A DNA stretch of 64,000 bases, from assembly GCA_012932865.1 (NCBI GenBank), contig SAXG01000044.1:1-64000 (forward strand), read 5' to 3'. This DNA is from Amylostereum areolatum (Eukaryota > Basidiomycota > Agaricomycetes > Russulales > Stereaceae). Shown one piece after another: positions 22,362 to 32,755 of the stretch (positions are counted from its first letter, which is position 1; each line of letters starts with the position of its first letter). The notes under the pieces were generated by a model. The model made no database searches and was not told where the DNA came from. It saw only the letters and a list, made by a program, of their open reading frames with translations. The translations under genes and the position numbers were made by a program.

Positions 22362-23012
22362 TTGTGATAGGGCGAAGAACTGAATTTTGAATATTCAATC
22401 CACTTACATGATCCACTCTTGGCCCATAGCTGAAAAGTATCAAATGTGTGCGAGTTACGAAAGGACGGTGGTTTGGGGAATGTCGCTCCTAAGAAGCGAC
22501 AGCTACGGTTTATGTGCAATTGCAAGGGTCAGTAACCGGCACCTGACATGCAGTACAATAGAGTGGCCAACCTTTGTCCGGTTTCCACTTTTTTCCCGGG
22601 ACATCCCGGGGGATATGAGATGAAGACGGACAAGAAAGTGCATGTGTGAACAGGTGTGAACGATGAGAAACAACCAGATCGTCAACGTATCATCAGCCTG
22701 AACGTGGTAACTGGACCTGTAAAATGGTTTAAACGTCGGTCAGCGGCGTTCAGGAAATCGTGGAAACGGGGAGAGCTCGCGTAGACAAGAGGAGGACGGG
22801 AACAAGGATAGGCAAGGCAACTGCAAGGAGTGAGTTTCGTGTGACTAGATGACTGGAGAAGAGAAGTGTTGGGGGACGGGAACAGGCAAGTATTGCAGGA
22901 AAACAATGGACAGGAAGGAACAGAAAGTATGACCACAGGTACATACGGTAATTAAATGTGTATATGTATGTGTGTGTATATGCATCGCCGACACCACTCG
23001 TTTCGACACCGA
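22362..23012. other. Spacer between F-box-like gene and kinase, arm 1
   Basis: About 650 bp, almost base-identical to 57344-57994 in arm 2. It contains a cccgggacatcccggg palindrome near 22607 and a TG/TA-rich microsatellite at about 22957-22984. No gene recognised. Identity here exceeds that of the flanking coding sequence. Confidence 0.6.
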
Positions 23013-25492
23013 CTACTTCCTCGGTCGAACCAGACGCCGCTGCCCAGCCCCTCAGCTTCGCACCCGAGCCTGCACGGGGACAGCAGGGCTGGCATGTCGA
23101 TGTACTCGCGACGTGGCGCACGCATGATGGATACCATCGAATCCACAGCTGGAATCGACGGGCACGAAGTCCTCGGCGGAGCCCACTCCTCAACGGAAGA
23201 TAACATACTGTTCTCCTTCGCGTGGGAGGACGGTGCGTCAACCTCCCCAATGACGTCGGGCCCAGCCTCAGTGGTGGCCGGAGATTTGTTCTTGCCAGTG
23301 CGTTTGAATAAGGTGCGAACGAGGTGAACAAGTGGTGTCTTCTGCTTCTTGGGTGAGGTTGTCGCTGAGTCGGCGGAAGGGACAATGACGTCCAGCAACG
23401 GCGCCGTGAATGTGTAGGCAGGATGAGGGTCCGACCGGGACTTGTACGGAGTGCCGCATGGTAGAGATAGACCCTCCTCTATCGGGGTCGGAGGAGTTTG
23501 GGAAAATACACGAGGGAGAGGCGATCTCTTCGGAGAGCGCGTTCCAGTCGCTACAGAGGAAGGTCAGAAACAACGCGATAGATGTAAAGGAAAAACATAC
23601 ATGTTTGCGAAAAACGCATGGTTCTTGATATCACGGATACGGCGCGTCCGTTTGGAGAAGTCCTTCGCCAGGAGCTGGATCCGACGTCAATAAAACCTAC
23701 TTTGACCAACGCAAGCCGGGACACCGCACCTTTCGCACAAGATCCTGCGCGTTCCGAGTCGACAGCCGGAATCGAACACGACGTTTTGCCTTCAGGATTC
23801 TCGAGACCACGCGTTCATCGGTGCTGGCGTCGAAAGGGAGCTGCGCGTTCGCGTGAGCGAGCTGAACATATCGGACAATGAGCCGGACACACCTTGCCCG
23901 TGAGCATCACATACAGCATGACCCCGAAGGACCAGATGTCCGCCTCGTACGAGAACCGCTGGCCCCTCACAACCTCGGGCGAGAGGTATTGAACCGTCCC
24001 GCAGTGGCGCGTGCTGAACCCGCCCGCGGCTGCGACCTTCTCCGCGAGCCCAAAGTCAGCCAGGATCGCGTGGCCGCGCTGGTCGATCAAGACTGTTGTC
24101 CGTCTTGATGTCGTGGTGGATGATGCCCTGTGAGTGGAGGACGTCTAGCGCGAGAAGCTGAAAATTCAGAAGATCAGCGAAGGACAGGGTAGAAGTGGGT
24201 GTTCGCGTACGATTTCGGCGGCATAGACGGCGACTAATTTCGTGTTGAAGACGACGCGAGTCAGCTCCCCGAGGCAGACCTCCTGTAATTCCACAGTCAG
24301 TACGGCGTTGCACACACAGATGACGCATCAAGGACCGACCGTGACGAGGTAAAAGTAGGCCTTGTCGTGCCAGCTACCGAGCAGCTGAAGCTGGCCGTCC
24401 TGGCCCCGGAGACCCATCATGATCTCCTGCTCCTCGCACATCTCCTCGAGCGTCATCCCTTCCTCTCGGAGCAGGGACTTTTTCATTGCCTTGATCGCCA
24501 CGGACACCCCCGTGTGGATATCGCTGCGCGAGGAACACCCTCCCGAAGCTGCCGCTGCCCAGATGCTTGAGCACCTTGAAATCGGCCCCAGGAGAGCTTG
24601 CGAGCTGAAGAAGCCGTCTGCTTTCCGGGGAGCGTAGATCCGGGGTCGGAGGGGTATCTTCAGATAGAAAGGATTCAGGTGTAGATCGGTGGACACGCTG
24701 GACACCGAGCTCGGGACGAGCGGTGTTATGTGCCCTTCTTCGAGAAGAAAGGAGAGGCCAGAAGGATAGGAGACATTTTCTGTGTATGAGGAGGCGGGAA
24801 GGCATGCTGCGTCGGGAAACGGGGACTGGGAGGATGAAGCGCTTGATGCAGACTGGAAGGAGAAAACGGAGGGGGGGCTCGGGGAGTCGTCCCGAGTGCT
24901 GTTGGACAAAGCAGGAGAAGGGGGAGGCGCGAGGATCGCCGCCATGTCTTGCGTCGAGGCGGCGTCGATGATGATTTGCGGGACGATGGTAGCGACTGGT
25001 GGCTTGTGGGAGACAGGAGAGAGCAGCGAGGTCGGGATTGAGCTTGCGCGCCATGAGCGGAGCCGTCTGCGCGATGCCGTATGTTGACCGACTCGTTCAG
25101 TCAGTTCGAGGAAGTACTGCACAGCCCCTGCCAGTGGATGCGCCGTCTCAGGACGACGAAAACGAACCAATTCCCTGCTGTTAAACGCGAAGGCAACGGC
25201 GACATCGGCCCACACATTGAGAACGCGTGGGTGGTGGACGTTGATCGAGACGATGAAGAGCAGTTGGGGGACATTGAACGCCGCGGGGAATACGGTCTGT
25301 GACCGAAGTCAAGTCGACGCCTGGCGAGTTTCGATACTCGGAACGCACCATGCTGCACGATGCGGGAATCTGAAGGCCGTGAAAGGAGAGAAAGGAGGCA
25401 ATCTGATACCTGATCGTCGGTTCCCTCGCAGATCTAGCTGAGAACTGTGGACGTACGGAGAAGGCGCTCTTGTAGACGACAGCGGAGGACAT
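23013..25492 (-). pseudogene. Broken copy of AGC-like serine/threonine kinase, copy 1
   Basis: Counterpart of the intact kinase at 54879-57343. The N-terminus ([12 protein letters not shown]) and disordered Ser/Pro region are preserved, but compared with arm 2 this copy has at least eight extra single bases, near 23039, 23064, 24094, 24525, 24592, 24606, 24641 and 24680-24687. Those at 24525-24687 scramble the glycine-rich loop ([10 protein letters not shown] in arm 2). The base at 24094 shifts the frame directly after HHDIKTDN in the catalytic loop, and two more change the C-terminal tail. The DFG, activation-loop and AGC-tail exons are otherwise recognisable. No intact kinase can be read from this copy. 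All differences are insertions, so uncorrected assembly errors must be considered as well as decay. Confidence 0.8.
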
Positions 25493-26092
25493 CTTGAATT
25501 TGCGTGGGCGGTTGAAAGGCCGGGGGCGAGATATCTTGAATAGTAGTCGATAGGTACAAGGACGAGGTTTCCAATGAGGGTGCGGTCGTTCTTATGTATG
25601 GGTAGCCATTTCAGTTCAGACCAGCGATGAAACCAGCCCGCCTGCCTATTCCTGGTCCCCAGTCAGAGACAAATCGACCCTTCTGGTTCGGGCGGCCTTT
25701 TCATGGTAGTAAAAAGGCGAAGTATCGCGGACGCATGAGAACCTTTGGACTGCGAAGCTGAGGAAGTGCATCGGACGAGACCGAACCGAGGGCAGAAGAT
25801 GCCTTGGAGTTGATGGTTGATGTGAATGTGTGCATCGCTGGGAGGGCGCTTGGACGTGGTATGTTTTCAGGAAGTGTTGACCTGTGTTGGCATACCTTGT
25901 CGTCGTCGTCGTCGGTCGTCGTCGGTCGTCGGGCATAGAATAAAATCAGAAGCGAGGAGTTGACTGAGGATGTTCGTCACGTGGCCGCCGTCATTCCTTT
26001 CGTCGTCGACGACTTCGAGCACGTTTGGTGTTGGACCAGAGTTTAGACCTCTTCTTCTTATTTCCCCTCCCCGTCCTGCTTGCGTTAGAAGT

Positions 26093-26726
26093 TCAACATT
26101 CGACATTCCGACCGTGATTCCTGCAGCTGATCTGGCTCGGATTCAGAGACGCTCACCGGCACCGGGGAGATGCGAAGGACGTGGCCGAGGACCGAAACGG
26201 GGACAAGGATAAATGCGTCTGCCAATCTGAAGATGAGATAGAGTTGCGCGAGAGGACCGGGGGGCTGGGGGGCGACACGTTGCGCGAGGGAGGAGGTGGC
26301 CGTGGGGTTGATGATGGAAGGAGAGCAATAAGCAGGGTGAAAGTGGCCTGGGATAAACTTGTCGCCCAAGATGAAAGAGAGTGCGGTAGGGGCACTTTGG
26401 ACGGACGGGTCCCGTCTCCCTGCACCAGAATTTATGGCACCCAACCCGTGCTCGGCGTACGTGAACTTCCCACCATTCGCACCACGATAGGCCCCCCCTT
26501 CTTCCTCTTCGCCCAGGCCGCATCGTCATGTAGTGATACACGTCCGCCCGCGCGGCGTCCGTCACTCGCCCCATTTCCAGACCGCTTCGTCTGAATCGTC
26601 ACCGTGTTCTGCCCCTCCACACATTGCGTCCGCTCCATTCCTTCGCGCGAATGAAATGCCTCCGCTGGATGGACGTCGTCGAACTTGGGAGTTCCGCCCG
26701 TCCGTGGAGATGAGTGAACGAATGTG
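26093..26726. mobile_element. Arm 1-specific ~0.63-kb insertion (or arm 2 deletion)
   Basis: Flanking sequence gttagaag on the left and cggccctattcgcc on the right is joined directly in arm 2 (around 54245-54262). The segment starts ttcaacattcgacattcc and ends gtgaacgaatgtg, giving a short inverted match (acattcg against cgaatgt). I saw no clear target-site duplication and no transposase. It could be a MITE-like element or sequence lost from arm 2. Confidence 0.45.
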
Positions 26727-26737
26727 CGGCCCTATTC

Positions 26738-26790
26738 GCCAGCACCCTCGATGATGTTTGTAGGGATAGCTCGATCATCTTTTGTGAACG
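26738..26790 (+). repeat. Dispersed ~55-bp element, copy B
   Basis: Reads ccctcgatgatgtttgtagg and then atcatcttttgtgaacgttc. It matches the elements at 11391-11443 and 54185-54235 (minus). Confidence 0.6.
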
Positions 26791-27377
26791 TTCACCGGGC
26801 TTCGACGAACTTGGAGATCCACTTTACGACTGCCTGGGTACGTCTCCGTACTCTTTCAAGTCTCATTGATCTAAATAAAATAACTCAGTTGTATCAAGGC
26901 GGTGAGCATCGCGACACTCCAACACCACGATACCTCACGATCTCAGCCATGACTGCACGACGCACGCCCCGCCCATTTGAACCCACTAAACTCACACTGC
27001 CGAGAAGTGACGTGTAGCAAAGAGTCATCGGTTCGTGACTAAGTGTCAAAGTATCGGAATGGATTAGAGTGAGTGGTCATTCAGCGCGTTCGACGTCGTC
27101 TTAGTCACGCTTGGATTGGTACTTAGCGCCAAGCAGTCGGTTTCAGACTTGAGGATCGTCCAGTCATCCACGGACTACCCACCTAGCGTTCGCGCGATCG
27201 TGCTATACCCTGTGTTGAGGGAACGGGTTTCGCTTATTCATGGCGCAATCGATGGAGGGTATAAAGGAGGACGTCCGCGAAGTCATCAGAGTCAACTCCG
27301 GTTCTTCAAAAATACCCCCCTCCCCTCCTCCCTTTCTCCTTCCTCCCTTTATCCAAGTTCAACTTCGCAGGATATCG

Positions 27378-29330
27378 ATGGCTAGTCTTTTCCACGACAC
27401 GTTCTTTGCATATACCCTTCGTCTCCTGTTCGGTCATGGCGTGTTCCCTCATCCAGATGAACTCGACCTTCCTAAGGGCTGGAGCGAGGCCGTTCAAGAG
27501 GTTAAAAGCGACGTGCCCATTCCCGGATACCTCACTACCGGCAAAGGAGTACCGTTGTCGAATGAAACCACCATACAACCTGGCGATGAACCCCTTCGCT
27601 CGACGGTTCAGACGCGATTGTCAAACGCCTCCGTGGTGACAGTCGTGGGCGACTCGCCGCTCAAGTCGGATGTTGAGAAGGGTGCAGATACCCTTCTTGT
27701 GGAATGGTACGGCCCCGAGGATCCGGACGTAAGCTTACCGTTCCTATCTCTCTCTCCAGAATCTCGCGCTAACCTCTCGATAGAACCCGCTAAACTGGTC
27801 AACGGTGAAGAAGACATGGGTCATGTTCCAAACCTGCTTCCTCACTTTCTCCGTGTATATTGGCTCGTCAATTTATACCGCCGGTCTTGAGGGCGTCTCG
27901 GAAGAGTTCGGCGTCAGTCAAGTTGCGGCAACGGTCGGCCTCACGATGTTCGTGGCTGGTTATGGTCTAGGTATGTCCCTTTAATGACTTGTCCCGAGCG
28001 CTTTCCTCACTGCAAGCTGTAGGACCGATGATCTGGTCGCCTATGAGCGAACTGCCAAAAGTCGGGCGAATGCCCATCTATATCCTCACGCTTGCCGTGT
28101 TCGTCATTCTCCAGGTGCCAACTGCCCTTTCGAAGAACTACGGGATGTTGCTAGCGTTCCGCTTTCTCACCGGATTTTTCGGGTCTCCCATCCTCGCTAC
28201 TGGTGGCGCGACAATTGCCGATTTGTATGTGCCCAAGAAACGCGCCTACGGCATCACTCTGTGGGGAGTCTTTGCAGTGCGTCTCCTTTCTCGGCATACA
28301 GCCCGACTGATTTGCTAACATCTTTATTGTTTATAGACGCTTGGTCCTGCGATGGGTCCCTTAGTGGGGGGATTTGCCGCAAACGCCAAGGGGTGGCGTT
28401 GGACGATCTGGGAGCTCATGTGGCTCTCCGGGTTTGCCCTCGTTCTCCTTTTCTTCTTCTTCCCCGAGACCTCCGCAGCGAACATCCTCTACCGTCGTGC
28501 CAAACGTCTGCGCAAAGCAACAGGAAACCCCGTCCTGCGCTCGCAATCCGAGATCGATGCAGCAAACATGACCCCGCGCGATGTCGTGGTGGATGCCCTT
28601 GTGCGCCCACTCACGCTCAATTTCCAGGAGCCAATCGTCCTCGTGCTGAACCTGTATATCGGGCTCATTTACGCACTACTCTATATCTGGTTCGAATCCT
28701 TCCCCATCGTCTTCATCGGCATATATCATTTCCGTCCGCAACTTCTTGGCCTCGCGTTTTTGGGTGTATTAGCGGGCGCGCTCGTCACCATCCCTCTGTT
28801 CTTCACCTACCTCAAATGGTGGCAGGAGCCCAAGTACAATGCTACGGGGGAGCTCAAGCCCGAAGAGCGGATGCCAGTCGCCATCGTCGGTGCATTCATC
28901 GTGCCCGTATGCCTATTCTGGTTCGGGTGGAGCTCGCGCGAGAGCATCCACTGGATGATGCCGATCGTGGGATCCAGCCTCTTCAGCATTGCCGCACTTC
29001 TGCTCTTTGTCAGTTCTCTTATCGTTTCATAAATACATATTGGCTAACAGACCTAACTTGACACAGAATGCCGTGCTCAACTACCTTGCAGACGCATATC
29101 CCACATATGCGGCCTCTGTTCTTGCGGGCAACGATCTCATCCGGTCTTCCTTCGGAGCTTCTTTTCCCCTTTTCGCGGGCGCAATGTACCGCAACCTCGG
29201 CGTAGGTTGGGCGAGTACCCTCCTTGCACTCCTCTCGTGCTCTTTCATCCCGATTCCGATCCTCCTCTGGAGGTACGGAGAACGGATACGCATGTTGAGC
29301 AAGAGGGCGCGACATGACTTTGCTGAATGA
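27378..29330 (+). CDS. DHA1-family MFS transporter (polyamine/drug type), copy 1
   Basis: Twelve-helix proton antiporter of the FLR1/TPO group, which exports polyamines and drugs. It starts MASLFHDTFFAYTLRLLFGH at 27378; a long cytoplasmic N-terminus ends in WYGPEDPDNPLNWS, the group signature. Motifs: GSSIYTAGLEGVSEEF, LGPMIWSPMSELPKVGRMP (motif A region), RFLTGFFGSPILATGG, GPAMGPLVGGFAA and ERMPVAIVGAFIVPVCLFWF. Introns (about 27730-27783, 27972-28021, 28277-28336 and 29008-29067) join in frame. It ends SKRARHDFAE. No break is seen. Against arm 2, the first exon (about 117 residues) differs at 12 positions, far more than other genes of the block. It shares the duplicated block with agmatinase, consistent with, but not proof of, polyamine export. 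Confidence 0.9.
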
Positions 29331-29803
29331 ATTCAGATGTGGTGACTGGATAAATTGTAGCTATTATTTGACTTCACGTTTTCGATGATCCGTAACGACC
29401 CAGATAGAGATTCCTGGCTATTTGTTGTATCCATAGGGCTTGCACTCCGTAGAACAGAGTAATGAAGATCGTTTGTATCTGATTCGAGCATTGTCACCGG
29501 TCACCTCTCCGAACTCAAAGGACAGTGTCCTCCTTCATTCTAATGGAAACGGATATGAGTGAATTCATGCAAATCTTCTATGCCGCGGTAGGAGTCATCC
29601 TCACTGCTCGATGATCCGTCACGCATTAGTCCCGCCGCTTGCAAGGGTTGTGTGTGCGACTATCAAGTACCGTGTTGTATGCTGGTCGAAGCTCGTTGCA
29701 GGAGGAAAAGATATAGATGACAGGGTAAAATCCGACATACACCTTACGATACATATACAGTTTGGGGGGTTCCTTTCCACGGCCCCTATCCGTTGGATGC
29801 ATC
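29331..29803. other. Convergent spacer and end of arm 1
   Basis: 473 bp between convergent stop codons. Similarity to arm 2 continues, weakening, to about 29550 and then stops. No gene. Confidence 0.5.
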
Positions 29804-30548
29804 TCATGCGACGGCCACGGCCTTGAGCGACTGGACGTAGTCGTGGCGGAATGAATTGCTCTCGGTCCACTCGCCGCGGTTGTGGGGAGTCCACTTGGGC
29901 TCCTCCTGCACCATACCATAGTGGTAAGTATGGAAGCGTGGCGAGAAGGGAGATGGATGCACACCTTGAAGAGACGGAGAGCCTGGATCTTGTTAAGCTC
30001 GTCCAGGGTGAAGCGATGATAGATGCCAGCGGGGACAACGAGCAGGTCACCGGGGAGGACGTGGATACGGATCCAGTTGTCCGTCGGATGCTCTGCCATG
30101 CACGTCAGGACGGGCGGACTGTGAGAAACAGGGTGAACGGACGCACCTCGAACATCGAAAAAGCCTGCCCCAGATAGAATATATCGAATTTCCTCGTCCT
30201 CATGCATATGCCTGCCAATTAAATCAGCGTTATTCATCAGGATCGGGCGAATAAATGGTTTCCGGGGTAGGAATGTATATGCAAGGCTCACTCGTGGAAG
30301 AATGTCTTCAACTTGTCCTCGTAAGCGTCACCGAGACCCTCTTTGGTCACGTTAATGGTGTCGCGATTCTTGTAAGAGCGCTCTTGAGCGACGGCGTCAA
30401 TTGCGGGTTCCCAGCCGCCCTCAATGTCAATCGGGATGCGCCAGTGAAGGACGTTGAGGGACTTGAGATGTTCCTCGGAGACAGAGTTGCCAGAGTCATG
30501 GAGGAGGCGTTGATCACCGGGCAGGTTGTCGAAGTACCAGGCTCGCAT
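29804..30548 (-). CDS. ADI1: Acireductone dioxygenase
   Basis: Cupin enzyme of the methionine salvage pathway; with Fe it converts acireductone to the 2-keto acid precursor of methionine and formate. It starts [20 protein letters not shown] at 30548. The metal site is intact: [14 protein letters not shown] (two His and Glu) after an intron at about 30226-30289, and the third His in [12 protein letters not shown]. It ends [19 protein letters not shown] and KAVAVA-stop. Length and four-exon layout are normal. It is divergent from the laccase across 2.2 kb. Confidence 0.95.
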
Positions 30549-32755
30549 TGTGAGAGTGTGGAAGGGATGAAAGATGTGAACTGTGGCTGAAATCCATGTA
30601 CAGGGTAAGCCATTGGAGCAAATTGCGCGCGATCACGTTTGTGGCTCATAGATCTCTCAGATCCATCTACTTATCTAATCTATTATCTTCATTAGGTTCG
30701 GAGACTGCTAAGTATGTCTCCGCTTTCCACTCAGCAAACAAACCATACTTTTTATCTTCCTCTGGCGCCGATGAAAACGTGTGTGCGACTACAGTTGCAA
30801 CTCTAGGCTTTTTATCTCATACTCCGAAGAGAACGAAGTCCGGAGGAGCCTCACCCGGTGTTAGTAAGTCTGTACTCCCCAAGTCTACTGACACGGTTAT
30901 GAGCGCTCCCGCATACCCTCAGGCGTCAGCCTGCGCGCCCCTCCCCCCTCTGAGTCTGCGCACGGGTGGCCGTGGTTACGTCGCTACAAGTCCAGGGGCC
31001 AGGGCATAAAACGCAGCTGAGGGATAGGCGCTATACACCAAGTAAAAGACGTTGGAACTGATCGACAGAGAGCTTGGGCGCAAAAGATAGGGAAACTCGC
31101 CGTCGTAGAAGGTTGACGAGAATTGGACGAGGAAGGGGGAAATTTTCTGAGAGCGATCAGCAAACCTCAATCACAGTGATCCGTTTGCGTTCTGAGTGGG
31201 CCCTCCAGGCTCTCGACTTGGGCGAAGCAAATACGACATGCATGAGGGGCCATCTGTAGGCATGAACTTACGGTGGACACGCTGAACTCATCGCCACATC
31301 CGTTGTGTCGCACAGATCATGATCTGCGGTGCCTCTGTATGTCTGCCGGTTGCCAGTCTAAGCTCCAGAATCATGACGTCCCGAAACGTTCAAGTCCGAC
31401 GCTGAAGGGGGGGAGTAATAAAAACCACGGAGGGTTCTGGGTGGTACCATTATGTACGTACGATCATCGTGGGACCACACCGTTCCAGGAAAAAAAGACA
31501 AGTGTCGACTAGGCTGATGGTACTACTTTCCCGTGCGACCGAAGGAGTCGATGCGTTCTTCTTCTGAGCCTGAAAACGTCAATACACGTTCCAGATAACT
31601 GTTGACGGTGACGAGAATGCGGCACAGGTATGAGTCCTGCTTCGACCTACTACCGACTCCATGCATCATTGTCGTACGGTCACCGACTCACTGATAGTTT
31701 CAGATAAAATCCGCAGATCAAGGCTGTCTTCTCCCGTCAGCTACAATCTATTCTTGTAAAACGAAGAAGATCCTGAGATGCGCATCGTCAGTCGTGGAAG
31801 CACAGCAGGTCCCGCATCCACTGGTACTGCGGTTGAGGCCCGGTGAGGATTCCTACCACCGGCGTCAGATGCGCAGCCAAACGCGATAAAGTCTGAATCC
31901 CAGACTCATGGAGAGATACTGAGCAGGTTTCACCAGCTCTGGGATGGCGATAAACTGCACCAAAGACAGGACGGCGAGGTTACTTATGACTTGATATGAC
32001 TGGCTGGAGGGACGGGAGTTTTGGTGGGTTGCTTGAATACGATCAGGAGTGTGTGATTATGTAATATACGAAGGTGCGCAGTCACTCCAGTCCAATTTCG
32101 TCACAAGTTCAACTTACGGCTTTTGACGATCACCATCAGGTCGGTCGCGGTTACAGCACACTTCCTTTTCATCCTTCGGCTTCAGGCAAGACGAAATTAT
32201 TTAGGCCGGATTGCTACTCTCCAGGCCGTTGACTTCCCCAGCTCTGCAAGGTACTGCGCCGAGTACAGCACTGGTAGTGGTGATTGCTGCGTATCGATCT
32301 GTATTGATCTCAAGTCATTCGTTCCCCAGACCAAGCTTGAAAGACAAGTAAGCTTTTTCAGGACCGGACATGTCATTTAAAAACCGCTGACACGACTGGA
32401 GTGCTTTCCTAGCACTTGCACTTTATCTAGGTTCATAACAAGTCCATACACCTGATTTTGACTTCCAGTCGAACTAGCCCTCTCAGGATGACCGGCTGAC
32501 GTATTTGTGCAGTAGACCTAGTAGCGCGCTTTATGAACGTGTGAGCTGAGCGATGGTCGGCTTATCAGGTACGACAGATGCGAGCATATGTTGCGCCGAT
32601 CCCCCGGATAAGTTCGTTGGATGTATTTCCTGGCGAGCTTGACGGACTTCTTTTCCTCACAGAAGGCGCAGCCGAAGTATAAAGTCTCGAGTTTCGCGTC
32701 GTTCATTCACAGTATCTCGCTTCTATCCTCCTCCATCCACAGTTTCACCCTCAAC
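30549..32755. other. 2.2-kb gene-free divergent region, ADI1 / laccase
   Basis: No frame with recognisable motifs or plausible exons. It presumably carries the ADI1 promoter on the left and the laccase upstream control region on the right. A short non-coding or orphan gene cannot be excluded. An A/G-rich tract and G-homopolymer lie near 31405-31420. Confidence 0.45.
32678..32683 (+). promoter_or_regulatory. TATA box of the laccase gene
   Basis: TATAAA lies 73 bp before the laccase ATG at 32756, followed by a CT-rich stretch. Confidence 0.65.

Larger units (their letters stand above)
25493..27377. other. Spacer between kinase and transporter, arm 1, with ~0.6-kb extra segment
   Basis: 1.9 kb between divergent genes. 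25493-26092 and 26727-27377 match arm 2 with scattered differences. 26093-26726 has no counterpart there. A CGTCGT-type microsatellite lies at about 25896-25932. No coding gene is supported. Confidence 0.55.
17920..29550 (+). repeat. Inverted segmental duplication, arm 1
   Basis: The reverse complement of 51347-62483 follows this segment through five genes in the same order. The left boundary is sharp: identity begins at T 17920 (inside the agmatinase ATG), pairing with 62483. The right boundary fades at about 29550 against 51347. Within the arm, genes and spacers near the agmatinase end are nearly identical while the transporter end differs more. Arm 1 has an extra ~0.6 kb at about 26093-26726. 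Confidence 0.93.

Noticed and set aside
28690..28702. ggttcgaatcc, resembling a tRNA T-arm (also on the minus strand near 52225).
   Set aside because: It lies inside a transporter exon encoding WFESFP in both arms, and no cloverleaf can be drawn around it.
30596..31009. A 137-codon open frame upstream of ADI1.
   Set aside because: Low-complexity composition, no motif and no second exon; treated as spacer.
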